This document shows positions 51,846 through 60,777 of a stretch of DNA of 64,000 nt, piece after piece. Below the pieces are notes generated by a model that was not told where the DNA came from, did not search any database, and was given only the letters and a program-made list of their open reading frames with translations. Source of the DNA: an uncultured Clostridia bacterium (lineage in GTDB: Bacteria > Bacillota > Clostridia > Christensenellales > Borkfalkiaceae). Position 1 is the stretch's first letter, and every line of letters starts with the position of its first letter. A program made the position numbers and the translations under genes. Where the stretch lies: assembly GCA_947627575.1 (NCBI GenBank), contig CANQWN010000004.1:1-64000 (forward strand), given 5' to 3'.

Positions 51846-53156
51846 TTAATTTTTGTCGTTCAGGCAGGCGATACCGGGTAAAACTTTGCCTTCAAACAGT
51901 TCAAGCGAAGCGCCGCCGCCGGTGGAAATATGCGTCATTTTGTCCGCAAATCCCAATTGCTGAACAGCCGCCGCTGAATCTCCCCCGCCTATAATGGTGG
52001 TGCACTTGCCGTAAACGTCCGCAAGCGCCTGCGCCACCGCAATGGTGCCTTTTGCAAGCGTGGGGTTTTCAAACACGCCCATAGGTCCGTTCCAGATAAC
52101 CGACTTCGCGCCGGCAATCTTTTCGGCGTACAGCTTTCTCGTCTTTTCGCCGATATCCATACCCATCATATCCGCGGGGATTTTGTCGGAGGGAACGGTT
52201 TTCGTCTCTATAGCTTCGTCTATGGGGTCGGGGAAATGGGTGGTAACAACCGTATCTATCGGCAGAACAAGTTCCTTGCCCGCCTTTGCGGCTTTTTCCA
52301 TCATTTGCTTGCAGTAATCTATCTTGTCCTCGTCCAAAAGCGACGTGCCCACTTCATAGCCCTTCGCTTTAAGGAAGGTGTAAGCCATGCCGCCGCCTAT
52401 TATAAGCGTATCGCACTTGTCAAGCAGGTTGGAAATAACGTTAAGTTTATCGGCAACCTTCGCGCCGCCCAAAATAGCTACAAAGGGACGGGCGGGGTGT
52501 TCAAGCGTATCCGCCATAACCGTAAGTTCTTTTTCAATCAAAAATCCGCAAACGGCGGTCTTTATAATTCCGTATTCCACAATTGCCGCGGTGGAAGCGT
52601 GGGAACGGTGCGCCGTGCCAAACGCGTCGTTTACGTAAATTTCGGCGTCGTAAGCCAAAGCCCTGCAAAAGTTTTCTTCCTTTTTCTCTTCTTCCCAATG
52701 GAACCTCAAATTTTCAAGCAGCACCGCCTCGCCGTCTTTCAGCGCGTCGCGCTTTGCCTTTGCGTCCGCGCCTATAACGTCCTTTGCAAAGGTAACTTTG
52801 CCGCCCAACAGTTGGTTAAGCCTTTCCGCAACGGGGGCAAGGGTAAGTTTTTTGGGTTCATCCTTTTTGGCTTTTTCTATAATTTCTTCCTTCGTGGCTT
52901 CGCCCGCGTCAACCTTCTTCTGATCCTTTTTGTTAAGTTTAACTTCCGCGGAGAATATCGAATGGGGCTTGCCCATATGAGAACACAGCGTAACTTTCGC
53001 GCCGGCGTCCAACAGATATTTTATGGTGGGCAGCGCGCCCGTAATTCTGTTTTCGTCCGTAATCACGCCGTCCTTCATGGGTACGTTAAAATCGCAACGT
53101 ACAAGCACCTTTTTGCCTTTAAGATCTTTCAAATCTTTAACGGAAACTTTGTTCAT
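51846..53156 (-). CDS. pgk: Phosphoglycerate kinase with a Lys/Glu-rich insertion
   Basis: A 436-residue glycolytic kinase. Seen: [15 protein letters not shown] at the start, CSHMGKP, the adenine-site GGAKVADK, and the C-terminal [34 protein letters not shown]. It is longer than the usual 390-400. The extra stretch, about residues 72-105 ([14 protein letters not shown]..., [13 protein letters not shown]), lies in the loop after SHMGKP, where most Pgk have only a few residues. A longer frame upstream is rejected; ATG 53156 has GAGAGGT before it. Confidence 0.96.
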   Translation of the reverse strand: MNKVSVKDLKDLKGKKVLVRCDFNVPMKDGVITDENRITGALPTIKYLLDAGAKVTLCSHMGKPHSIFSAEVKLNKKDQKKVDAGEATKEEIIEKAKKDEPKKLTLAPVAERLNQLLGGKVTFAKDVIGADAKAKRDALKDGEAVLLENLRFHWEEEKKEENFCRALAYDAEIYVNDAFGTAHRSHASTAAIVEYGIIKTAVCGFLIEKELTVMADTLEHPARPFVAILGGAKVADKLNVISNLLDKCDTLIIGGGMAYTFLKAKGYEVGTSLLDEDKIDYCKQMMEKAAKAGKELVLPIDTVVTTHFPDPIDEAIETKTVPSDKIPADMMGMDIGEKTRKLYAEKIAGAKSVIWNGPMGVFENPTLAKGTIAVAQALADVYGKCTTIIGGGDSAAAVQQLGFADKMTHISTGGGASLELFEGKVLPGIACLNDKN

Positions 53157-53194
53157 CTGAAAAATTACCTCTCTAAATTCAATTTCCGTATATA

Positions 53195-53223
53195 TTATAG
53201 TCTTATGCGAAAAAAATGTCAAT
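53195..53223 (-). promoter_or_regulatory. pgk promoter
   Basis: On the minus strand: TTGACA (53223-53218), 17 bases, TATAAT (53200-53195). Perfect consensus, as expected for a highly expressed gene. Confidence 0.9.
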
Positions 53224-53334
53224 AAAATCACCCGCATATTGCGCGGGGTATTATTTGCGGCTTAAAATCTATTGTGTTTGGCGGCGAAATATGTTATTAT
53301 TTTGTAAAAATATTTTGTTTTGTATGGTGAATTT

Positions 53335-54183
53335 ATGGAAATCTGCGTTGCGGGGTTGGGTATAATAGGCGGTTCTTTATGTCTTTCGCTTAAACGCGGC
53401 GGCATTTTTTGCCACGGCTACAACCGTTCTTCCGGCGCGCTGGAATATGCGCTTTCCAACGGCGTAATTTCCGCCGCGGCGGAGGATTTTTCAAAGTACG
53501 GGGTAGTGTTCGTAGCCATGCCGCCGGAAGCCGCGCTGGCGTTTATTTGCTCTGCAAATTTCAAAAAAGGCGCGATAGTGGCGGATATATGCGGCGTAAA
53601 ACGCTATATGCGCGCGGGCATAACCCGCGGCGACATACGCTACGTAGGCTGTCATCCGATGGCGGGCAAGGAAGTTTCCGGCATTTCCGCCGCAAGCGAA
53701 AGCCTGTTCGACGGGGCGGATATGATTGCCGCCGTGGACGGCGATACCGACGCGGACGCCTTGCGGCAGATAAAACGCCTTTGCAAACTTATGGGCTTCG
53801 GCAGGTTTGTAGAGTGCAGTGCGGAAACGCACGATAAAAAGATAGCGTACACGTCCCAACTCGCCCACGTGGTTTCCAACGCGTACGTAAAGGACGGCAA
53901 TTTAAAATCCTGCCTCGGCTTTACGGGCGGAAGTTTTCAGGATATGACGCGTATAGCGGGCGTGGACGAAAACGTGTGGGCTTCGCTTTACCTTAAAAAC
54001 GCGGATAACCTCGTAAGTTGCATAGATAGCCTTACGCGTTCCCTTTCCGAGGTGCGCGCCGCCCTGCAAAGCGGGGACAGGCAGGGGCTTGTAAACCTGC
54101 TTAAACAGGGCAGGGAAATTTTTGAAAGCGGCGCATTTTCGCTTGATGACGATAAAATAAACATAACGCCGCTTAATAATTAG
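53335..54183 (+). CDS. tyrA: Prephenate dehydrogenase
   Basis: A 282-residue NAD(P)-dependent enzyme of tyrosine synthesis. The Rossmann start is GLGIIGGSL, and the substrate site includes GCHPMAGKE and the conserved TSQLAHVVSNAY and GFTGGSFQDMTR. No ACT domain is attached, so feedback by tyrosine through ACT is not expected. It might use arogenate. ATG 53335 has GGTGA upstream; the TTG at 53320 is rejected. It stands alone before the DUF1934 gene. Confidence 0.93.
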   Translation: MEICVAGLGIIGGSLCLSLKRGGIFCHGYNRSSGALEYALSNGVISAAAEDFSKYGVVFVAMPPEAALAFICSANFKKGAIVADICGVKRYMRAGITRGDIRYVGCHPMAGKEVSGISAASESLFDGADMIAAVDGDTDADALRQIKRLCKLMGFGRFVECSAETHDKKIAYTSQLAHVVSNAYVKDGNLKSCLGFTGGSFQDMTRIAGVDENVWASLYLKNADNLVSCIDSLTRSLSEVRAALQSGDRQGLVNLLKQGREIFESGAFSLDDDKINITPLNN

Positions 54184-54203
54184 GCGTTATTTGTAAAAAA
54201 ATA

Positions 54204-54232
54204 TAGTAATTTTTTAAAATATGTGTTATAAT
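54204..54232 (+). promoter_or_regulatory. Promoter of the DUF1934 unit, leaderless GTG
   Basis: TAGTAA (54204-54209, weak), 17 bases, TATAAT (54227-54232). The GTG at 54239 is six bases beyond. Confidence 0.6.
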
Positions 54233-54238
54233 GAGATA

Positions 54239-54613
54239 GTGGTAAAACTCTGTAAAATCACCGTAAGCGCCAAAAGCCCTTCCCGCAACGATAATTTCAC
54301 GTCGCAAGGCACGGCGGAAATTTCGGCAAGCGGGATAAAATTCAGCTATTTTATAGAGGGCGAAGGGTGCGCGCTGTTGTATTCGCAGGGCAGAGTTACG
54401 CATATCCGCGGCGAAAAGGAAGATATCCGTATGGATTTCGAGGAAAACAAAAGCACCCGTTGCAATCTCGCTTTCGGCGGCTTTACGGGCGGCTTCGGCA
54501 TACATACGCATAAACTTCGCGCCGTTTCGGGCGCGGGCGGCGTAAGGATTGCGCTTGAATACGAGGGCGGCGGGGAAACTACAAATCTGGTATTTACCGC
54601 CGTTTACATATAA
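54239..54613 (+). CDS. DUF1934-like (YwiB-type) beta-barrel protein
   Basis: About 124 residues, starting at GTG 54239. Beta-strand pattern ending FTGGFGIHTHKLRAVSGAGGV, then ALEYEGGGETTNLVFTAVYI, resembling the DUF1934 calycin-like fold. Recognition is tentative. An ATG at 54221 in the same frame lies upstream of the -10 box and is rejected. First gene of a run with the metallo-hydrolase, the Rho-like gene, obgE and yhbY. Confidence 0.65.
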   Translation: MVKLCKITVSAKSPSRNDNFTSQGTAEISASGIKFSYFIEGEGCALLYSQGRVTHIRGEKEDIRMDFEENKSTRCNLAFGGFTGGFGIHTHKLRAVSGAGGVRIALEYEGGGETTNLVFTAVYI

Positions 54614-54623
54614 AGAGGATAAA

Positions 54624-55274
54624 ATGAAGATAGAATATTTGGGACATTCCTGTTTCAAACTTACCGAAAGCACGGGCACTTCCGTGTTGTGCGACCCGTT
54701 CGACGCGGGCATAGGCTATAAAATGCCGCGCGCGGAGGCGGACGCGGTTACCGTTTCGCACCGTCATTACGACCACGCCAATATTTCCGCGGTGGGCGGC
54801 AATCCCCGCATAATTTCGGGCGACTGCAATTTCAACGGCGTAAAGGTAAGCGCCGTACAAACCTATCACGACGACGAAGGGGGCAAGTTGCGCGGCGGCA
54901 ACACCATCTTCAAATTCCGTATGGACGGGATAGACGTCTGCCATATGGGCGACATAGGCGAACCCTGCTCGGCAGAGCTTATCGAAAGGTTGCTTCCCGT
55001 AAACGTATTGCTTATCCCCGTCGGCGGAACTTACACCGTAGACGCGGAGGGCGCAAAGGAATACGTGGACAGGATAATGCCCGATATAGTTATCCCCATG
55101 CACTACAAATGCAAGGGCAACAAAATGGATATAGACAGGGTGGAACAGTTTACCGACCTGTTCGACAAAGACATAGTGGAAGAAACCGAAACTTCCGAAA
55201 TTTCGCTCGACCGCGCCGATTTTACGGGCGGCACGCGCGTTATTGTGCTTGAAAGGCAGGAAGACAATGAATAA
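54624..55274 (+). CDS. Metallo-beta-lactamase-fold hydrolase (UlaG-like)
   Basis: A 216-residue protein. GHSCF at the start (LGHSCFKL), the metal motif SHRHYDHAN (HxHxDH), then VCHMGDIGE and PMHYKCKG with the further His ligands. This is the COG2220 group, whose substrates are mostly unknown. The start is ATG 54624 with AGAGGAT upstream. It ends 8 bases inside the Rho-like gene. Confidence 0.88.
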   Translation: MKIEYLGHSCFKLTESTGTSVLCDPFDAGIGYKMPRAEADAVTVSHRHYDHANISAVGGNPRIISGDCNFNGVKVSAVQTYHDDEGGKLRGGNTIFKFRMDGIDVCHMGDIGEPCSAELIERLLPVNVLLIPVGGTYTVDAEGAKEYVDRIMPDIVIPMHYKCKGNKMDIDRVEQFTDLFDKDIVEETETSEISLDRADFTGGTRVIVLERQEDNE

Positions 55275-56655
55275 AGAAGAGCTTTTGAAACAGATAGAAC
55301 AGCGCCTTATCGCAAAAAACATCTACGATTTGCGGCAGATAGGCAGGGCGGCGGGTATGCAAAGCCCCTCGTCCGCCGAAAGATCGGCGATAATAAGCGG
55401 CGTGCTGGCGATAGCTTCGGGGCAGAGCGACCCCGTTTCTCCGTCCGGCAGGGGCGCGCATCCCAAATCGCCGGAATATGACAGGGCATTGCTGGGCGAT
55501 ATACAGCTTTGCCGCACTTTTTTTCTTTCGGATACAAAGCAGGAAGATAAAATAATCGTTTCCTCGCCCGATTTCGTCCGCCTGTCCTCTACGGAGGATA
55601 TGGTAAGCGCGCTGTATATGTCCGACGGCGACATAGCGTTTACCACCGGCGGAAAGTATCCTTATAAGGAAATTTACGTAAGTTCCGCCCTCGCGCGCAA
55701 GTATTCGCTTACCGACGGGGACAGGATAGAGGGCGTGTGCCGCAAAAACGCGGATAACAGCATGCCCGAATTTACTTCCGTGGAAAAAATAAACGGCAAA
55801 CTGCTCGAAGATTGCGCGGCGGGCGGCGCGTTTTACGGCTTGCCCGTAACATATCCCGCGGCGGTTTTCAATTTGGGCGGTGAAAATTGCGGCGTCACCC
55901 GCAGAATTATCAATTTGTTCTGCCCGCTTGCAAAGGGACAGCGCGCGCTTATCTGCGCCCCCGCGGGGACCGACCCCGTAAAGGCGGTTGCCGCCGTTGC
56001 GGAAGGTTTAGGCGAAAACCATCCCAACGTAAAAAAGATAATTCTCGTCACGGACGGCTATCCCGAAGAGATTGCGGAATATTTCCGCACTTGCGGCGGT
56101 TGCGATATAATCTATACGGGCGTGGACCAATCCGAAAAGCGCCATCTCGAAGTTGCGGAAACAGCGTTTGCGCATTGCAGGCGGCTTGTGGAAAACGGGT
56201 TCGACGTAGCGCTTTTCGCAGTGGGAACGGAAAGGCTTGCCCGCAGTTACAGCCTCTCGTCCGTACAGCTTATGCCGCAGGCGGAACAGCGCGCGGCGGC
56301 GTATATACGTCGGCTTTTCGGCGCGGCGCGCACGGTTGAAGGCGGCGGCTCGCTTACCGTTGCGGCGGTTTCTCGGCAGGATTTTTCTTCGTCTGCGGAC
56401 GTTGCGGTATATAACTGCCTTAAAGATTGTTGCAATATGCGCGTGGAACTTTCCCCGCGGCTGGCGCGTTCGGGCGCGGCTTCTTCGGCGGACGCCCTCC
56501 AAAGTTATTCCTATGCGGAAGATTTCGCCCCGCAAAGCGCAAGGCGGCTGGCTTCCGCAATGAGGAACGGCGGCTATTCCGCAGAGGAAATTGTAAAATT
56601 GATTGAAAACTGCCCCACGGACGAAAGTTTGGCGGCGGCTTTGAAAATACAGTGA
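55267..56655 (+). CDS. Rho-like protein lacking ATPase motifs (pseudo-Rho)
   Basis: A 462-residue protein that follows Rho from end to end. Rho_N-like start (IYDLRQIGRAAGMQSPSS, 19-36), RNA-binding region (EIYVSSALARKYSLTDGDRI), and RecA-type domain (TRRIINLFCPLAKGQRALICAP, then ENHPNVKKIILVTDGYPEEI, RLVENGFDV, ERLARSYS, FGAARTVEGGGSLTVAAV). Each catalytic motif is broken. Walker A APPKAGKT is APAGTDPV (231-238), DERPEEV (catalytic Glu) is DGYPEEI (263-269), and Walker B ILLDS is LFAVG (316-320). It cannot be an ordinary Rho motor. It may still bind RNA or a true Rho (inference). Ribosome site AGGAAG; overlaps its upstream neighbour; obgE starts one base after. Confidence 0.9.
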   Translation: MNKEELLKQIEQRLIAKNIYDLRQIGRAAGMQSPSSAERSAIISGVLAIASGQSDPVSPSGRGAHPKSPEYDRALLGDIQLCRTFFLSDTKQEDKIIVSSPDFVRLSSTEDMVSALYMSDGDIAFTTGGKYPYKEIYVSSALARKYSLTDGDRIEGVCRKNADNSMPEFTSVEKINGKLLEDCAAGGAFYGLPVTYPAAVFNLGGENCGVTRRIINLFCPLAKGQRALICAPAGTDPVKAVAAVAEGLGENHPNVKKIILVTDGYPEEIAEYFRTCGGCDIIYTGVDQSEKRHLEVAETAFAHCRRLVENGFDVALFAVGTERLARSYSLSSVQLMPQAEQRAAAYIRRLFGAARTVEGGGSLTVAAVSRQDFSSSADVAVYNCLKDCCNMRVELSPRLARSGAASSADALQSYSYAEDFAPQSARRLASAMRNGGYSAEEIVKLIENCPTDESLAAALKIQ

Positions 56656-56656
56656 T

Positions 56657-57934
56657 ATGGCTGACAGACAGTTTATCGACAAGGTTATAATAACCGTAAA
56701 ATCGGGCGACGGCGGAGACGGGCTTAATTCTTTCAAATCGTTCAAAGGCAAGCCCGCGTGCGGTCCCGACGGCGGAGACGGCGGAAACGGCGGCGGCGTG
56801 TATATCGTCGCAGATAAAAGCGTTTCCGACCTTTTGCAATTCCGCTTCGTAAGCAAATATTATGCGGGCAACGGCGAACGCGGCGGCTCCAACAGGTGTT
56901 CGGGGAAGAGCGGGGAGGATAAAATTATATCCGTGCCCGTGGGCACCGTCGTACGCGACAGGGAAAGCGGAAAGGTTATAGCCGATATGTTTTCGGACGG
57001 CGAAAAGGCGCTGATAGCCGAAGGCGGCAGGGGCGGCAAGGGCAACGTGCGCTTTACAACCGCGCGCCGTCACGCCCCCAACTTCGCGCAGAAAGGCGAA
57101 AAGACGTTCTCGCACGAACTTGTTCTCGAACTTAAAGTTATAGCGGACGTGGGGATAATAGGCTTCCCCAACGTGGGCAAAAGCACGTTGCTTTCCAAAA
57201 TTTCGGCGGCGCGCCCCAAAATTGCGGACTATCACTTCACAACGCTTTCGCCCAATCTCGGCGTGGTGCGCTTTTACGACGAAAGTTTTGTCGCCGCGGA
57301 TATCCCGGGGCTTATAGAGGGCGCGGCGCGCGGCGCGGGTTTGGGGCACGATTTTTTGCGGCATATCGAACGCACCCGCATGCTTTTGCACGTGGTGGAT
57401 ATTTCCGGCTCCGAAGGCAGGGACCCTTTGCGGGATTTTGACGCCATCAACGCCGAATTGAAGCAATATGCCGAATTTTTATGCAACCTGCCGCAGGTTA
57501 TAGCGTTAAACAAATGCGACGTATACGGCGCGGAGGAAAACATAAAAAGGTTTAAGGCAAAATTCGGTTCAAAGTATAAGATATACCCCGTTTCCGCAAT
57601 CGCGGGTAAGGGATGCGACAGCCTGATTGCGGGCATATACGAAACGTTGAAAACCCTTCCGCCCGTAAAGAGGGTGGAAGCCGACGAACAGTTCACTTAC
57701 CGCACGGGCGGGGATCTGGGCTTTGAAATCTACCGCGACGGCGAAGCGTACGTGGTGGTGGGCAGTCTTGTGGATATGCTTTGCCGCAACGTAGCCCTCA
57801 ACGACCCCGATTCTATGGCGTATTTCCAAAAAATCTTGCGGGAAAAGGGAGTAATTTCCCAACTTGTAAAAGAGGGAGTAAAAGAGGGCGATACCGTCGT
57901 AATAGGCGACGTGGAATTCGATTTCGTACCCTGA
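56657..57934 (+). CDS. obgE: Obg-family GTPase
   Basis: A 425-residue GTPase that acts on the 50S subunit. Gly-rich Obg domain (1-158: VKSGDGGDGLNSFKS, GGDGGNGGGVY), G1 GFPNVGKSTLL (about 165), G3 DIPGLIEGAARGAGLGHDFLRH, G4 NKCD, and a C-terminal OCT domain (GDLGFEIYRDGEAYVV). Complete and of normal length. Part of the run with pseudo-Rho and YhbY, both RNA- or ribosome-linked. Confidence 0.98.
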   Translation: MADRQFIDKVIITVKSGDGGDGLNSFKSFKGKPACGPDGGDGGNGGGVYIVADKSVSDLLQFRFVSKYYAGNGERGGSNRCSGKSGEDKIISVPVGTVVRDRESGKVIADMFSDGEKALIAEGGRGGKGNVRFTTARRHAPNFAQKGEKTFSHELVLELKVIADVGIIGFPNVGKSTLLSKISAARPKIADYHFTTLSPNLGVVRFYDESFVAADIPGLIEGAARGAGLGHDFLRHIERTRMLLHVVDISGSEGRDPLRDFDAINAELKQYAEFLCNLPQVIALNKCDVYGAEENIKRFKAKFGSKYKIYPVSAIAGKGCDSLIAGIYETLKTLPPVKRVEADEQFTYRTGGDLGFEIYRDGEAYVVVGSLVDMLCRNVALNDPDSMAYFQKILREKGVISQLVKEGVKEGDTVVIGDVEFDFVP

Positions 57935-57974
57935 ATAAAAAAAATGCGCGCAATTGCGCGGCTTAAAGGTAATT

Positions 57975-58265
57975 ATGTTGACATCCAAACAAAGAAGCAA
58001 ATTAAAAAGTTTAGCGGCGAAGTTACAGCCCGTTGGGCAGATAGGCAAGGACGGCATAGGCGAAAATATGCTTAAAAGTTTTTCCGATTGCCTTTCCAAA
58101 CGGGAGCTGATAAAAGTGAACGTGCTTGAAAATTGCGATAAAAGCCCGTCGGAAGCGGGGGAAGAACTTGCAAGCCTCCTCGGCGGGGAATGTGTGATAG
58201 TGATAGGCAGAAAAGCCGTTATATACCGCCCGTCCGACCGCACCGACGTACAGCACCTACTTTAA
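57975..58265 (+). CDS. yhbY: YhbY-type CRM-domain RNA-binding protein
   Basis: A 96-residue protein of the CRM fold. LTSKQRSKLKSLAAKLQPVGQIGKDGI carries the G-K-x-G motif, and GECVIVIGRKAVIYR is the second strand. The family associates with the pre-50S subunit, often beside obgE as here. ATG 57975 with AAAGGT upstream is preferred to the in-frame upstream ATG at 57954. Confidence 0.93.
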   Translation: MLTSKQRSKLKSLAAKLQPVGQIGKDGIGENMLKSFSDCLSKRELIKVNVLENCDKSPSEAGEELASLLGGECVIVIGRKAVIYRPSDRTDVQHLL

Positions 58266-58966
58266 TTTATCACAAGCGCAACGGCGGAAAGTATAAGCAA
58301 AATCCCCCCGCTGATTATATAGTAGACGGGGAAAAAGGTGAAATAGCTCATCGCAAGCAGGGCGGCGCCCGACCAGAACAGCGGCGCGCACAGCTTGCGC
58401 GTAAATCTCGCCCTTATCCGTTTTGCAAGTGAAATTTTGTCGTTCTTTTCGTAGGCGAATTTCTCCGGCAGAAGATTTTTTTCTTCCAGCCCGTCGTAAA
58501 TCCCGTCTATTTTCACTGTTTTTATCCCGAAATCTTCGGCAAGCAATTCCGCTTCGGGCGAAATTTTGCAACAGTATAAGGTTTTTTGTCTATCGCACTT
58601 GCGCTTTATTATCGCGGCGACGTCGTCCTCGTCCAAAGCCGCCATTTCAAAGCGGTAAAACGCCTCCTCGCCTTCGTGGGAAATCTGCGAAACAAGTTTT
58701 TCGGCTTCCCCGTCGCTTATCAGCGAAAGGTGCAGGGCAAGCAGCTTTTTTTTGCGTTCGTTGCGCGATAACAGCAGGCGTTTGTTCTGTTTGCGGCTTA
58801 TGTACAAAAAGCACAGCGCGCCGAACAGCGCCAACGCGCACACGGCAAACCCCAAAGCTATATACACGTTTTTGGTGTAATAGCGTATCGCGGTGAAAAA
58901 CACCAGAAAGGCGCACACCGCGGCAAACGCCGTATCAAGTATAAGCGGTAAATTTATCTTTCTCAC
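58262..58966 (-). CDS. Membrane protein of unknown function
   Basis: About 234 residues, with two N-terminal transmembrane helices, a soluble middle of roughly 130 residues and two C-terminal helices. I know no family. The open frame runs further upstream, but into nadD. A GTG at 58966 is a plausible start, lying 42 bases from the divergent nadD ATG, though its ribosome site is unconvincing. The stop overlaps yhbY's by four bases, tail to tail. Confidence 0.6.
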   Translation of the reverse strand: MRKINLPLILDTAFAAVCAFLVFFTAIRYYTKNVYIALGFAVCALALFGALCFLYISRKQNKRLLLSRNERKKKLLALHLSLISDGEAEKLVSQISHEGEEAFYRFEMAALDEDDVAAIIKRKCDRQKTLYCCKISPEAELLAEDFGIKTVKIDGIYDGLEEKNLLPEKFAYEKNDKISLAKRIRARFTRKLCAPLFWSGAALLAMSYFTFFPVYYIISGGILLILSAVALVIN

Positions 58967-59008
58967 GCTTGGGTTATTGCCCCGTTCGGGCAATGTTATT
59001 CTTATATT

Positions 59009-60145
59009 ATGAAAATCGCTATTTTCGGCGGATCGTTCAATCCCGTCCACAATGAACACGTAAATATCGTCCTCGCCGCAAAAAAAATGTTGCGGCTGGA
59101 CAAAGTGATTGTTATGCCCACAGGCGTTTCTCCGCATAAGTCGGGCAAAATCACCGCGTCGGGAGAGGACAGGCTTGCGCTTTGCCGCCTCGCATTCGCG
59201 GGGATAGAGGGCGTTGAAGTTTCCGGTTACGAGATACAGCAGGGCGGGATAAGCTATTCCGCCGATACCTGCCGCGAATTTCGCCTGCGCTATCCCGACG
59301 ACGAGCTGTATTTTATAGTCGGCGCGGATATGCTTGAAAATTTTTCCGCGTGGAAAGACCCGCGCGGCATACTGTCCTGCGTAAGGCTTGCCGCCTGCGC
59401 CCGTGAGGATTACAACGGCTTTTTAAGCGCGGTTGAAAATTTTGAAAGGCTGTTCGGCGAAAAAGTTGCCGCGTTCAACTACGTGGGCGCAAATGTAAGT
59501 TCAACAAAAATCCGCACGCTTGCCGTCCTCGGCGAAGATTTCGGCGAATACGTCTGCGCGGACGCGGCAAAATATATAGGGGAACGCTCGCTTTACAGTA
59601 TCCCCCGCATAAAAGACGTAAAAAAATATCTCACGCCGCGGCGTTGGGCGCATACCGTCAGGGTTGCGCTTATGTCGGCGGAAAATTGTTCCCGCGTGAG
59701 GATTTCGGAACAGTGCGCCATAACCGCGGCGGCATTGCACGATTGCGCCAAATATCTTTCCCCGTCCGCGCCCGAACTTGAAGGCTTTATCCCCCCGCAG
59801 GGCGTGCCGCAACAGGTTATGCACCAATATACGGGCGCGTATGTTGCGGAACACACTTTCGGCGTTACCGACCCGGACGTGCTTCTCGCCATACGCTATC
59901 ACACCAGCGGCAGGGAAAATATGACCGACGCCGAAAAATTGCTGTACCTGTGCGATATGTTGGAAGAGGGGCGCGCTTTCGACGGCGTAACCGCCCTGCG
60001 CAACCTCTTCGGCGTAAGCGTGGACGAGTGTCTTTTTGCGGCGTTGCAACACCAGATAGAGTATCTTAAAACCACGGGCGGGGAAATTTATCCCCTCACC
60101 GTAAGCGCATATGAATATTTAAAGGAACGTAAAAATGGAAAGTAA
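59009..60145 (+). CDS. nadD: NadD-YqeK fusion: nicotinate-nucleotide adenylyltransferase plus HD hydrolase
   Basis: A 378-residue protein. Residues 1-~195 are NadD: FGGSFNPVHNEH (nucleotidyltransferase T/HxGH-type start), VGADMLENFSAWKDP and the SSTKIR (ISSTxIR) end motif. It joins ATP and nicotinate mononucleotide for NAD synthesis. From ~200 on it is YqeK-like, with RRWAHTVRV, AALHDCAKY (HD), YTGAYVAE and RYHTSG. YqeK homologues hydrolyse Ap4A. In Bacillus these are two adjacent genes (yqeJ, yqeK); here they are one chain without a stop. rsfS follows with an 11-base overlap. Confidence 0.94.
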   Translation: MKIAIFGGSFNPVHNEHVNIVLAAKKMLRLDKVIVMPTGVSPHKSGKITASGEDRLALCRLAFAGIEGVEVSGYEIQQGGISYSADTCREFRLRYPDDELYFIVGADMLENFSAWKDPRGILSCVRLAACAREDYNGFLSAVENFERLFGEKVAAFNYVGANVSSTKIRTLAVLGEDFGEYVCADAAKYIGERSLYSIPRIKDVKKYLTPRRWAHTVRVALMSAENCSRVRISEQCAITAAALHDCAKYLSPSAPELEGFIPPQGVPQQVMHQYTGAYVAEHTFGVTDPDVLLAIRYHTSGRENMTDAEKLLYLCDMLEEGRAFDGVTALRNLFGVSVDECLFAALQHQIEYLKTTGGEIYPLTVSAYEYLKERKNGK

Positions 60146-60485
60146 AGAAAAAACTTTGGCAATCTGCAAACTTCTTTCTGAAAAAAAGGCGACGGGCATA
60201 GTATATATCTCCGTCGCGGAAAAGACCACGCTGTGCGATTATTTTATAATAGCCGGCGGGCGCAGTAAAACACAGGTTAAATCGCTTGCCGAAAACCTTG
60301 AAGAAAAGTTGGAAAAGGATTACGGCTTAACCCCCCGCCGCAAAGAGGGCGTACGCGAGGGGCGTTGGGCGGTTCTCGATTATTCCGACGTGATAGTGCA
60401 TATTTTCGGCGACGAGGAGAGGGATTTCTACTGCCTTGAACGGCTTTGGGAGGACGGCGGAAACATAGTAAGGTACGAGGATTGA
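60135..60485 (+). CDS. rsfS: Ribosome silencing factor RsfS
   Basis: A 116-residue protein that binds L14 and keeps subunits apart in starvation. SVAEKTTLCDYFIIAGGRSKTQVKSLAENLEEKL, EGVREGRWAVLDYSDVIVHIF and ERLWEDG are the family blocks. The start is ATG 60135 inside nadD-yqeK, with GGA upstream. The order nadD-yqeK-rsfS is the standard Firmicutes order. Confidence 0.97.
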   Translation: MESKEKTLAICKLLSEKKATGIVYISVAEKTTLCDYFIIAGGRSKTQVKSLAENLEEKLEKDYGLTPRRKEGVREGRWAVLDYSDVIVHIFGDEERDFYCLERLWEDGGNIVRYED

Positions 60486-60704
60486 TCAATCGTCCTTAAA
60501 CTTTATTTCCTTGGGCTTCGAATAGCTTTTTTTGGTCCGCTTTTTTTCAACTATGTAATACACCGGTTCCGGCTTCGGTTCCGGTTTTTTTATTTCTTCC
60601 TTTTTTTTCAGGCTTTTTATCCCGATATACGCAAGTTTTACCATATGCACGAGAATAAAACACGCCGCAAAAGTCAAAAACAAATACAAAGCGCCTATAT
60701 ACAT
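60486..60704 (-). CDS. Small membrane protein of unknown function
   Basis: 72 residues: one N-terminal transmembrane helix (about 4-28), then a very basic Lys/Pro/Glu tail (EPKPEPVYY, KKRTKKSYSKPK). GAGGT lies 11 bases before the ATG. Convergent with rsfS, with no spacer. No family recognised. Confidence 0.6.
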   Translation of the reverse strand: MYIGALYLFLTFAACFILVHMVKLAYIGIKSLKKKEEIKKPEPKPEPVYYIVEKKRTKKSYSKPKEIKFKDD

Positions 60705-60777
60705 AGCCGCATTTTACCTCGTGCGGCGGCGAAAAAAATGTAAAAGGCTATCGCAAATTGATTTTTAAGGGTGTTTT

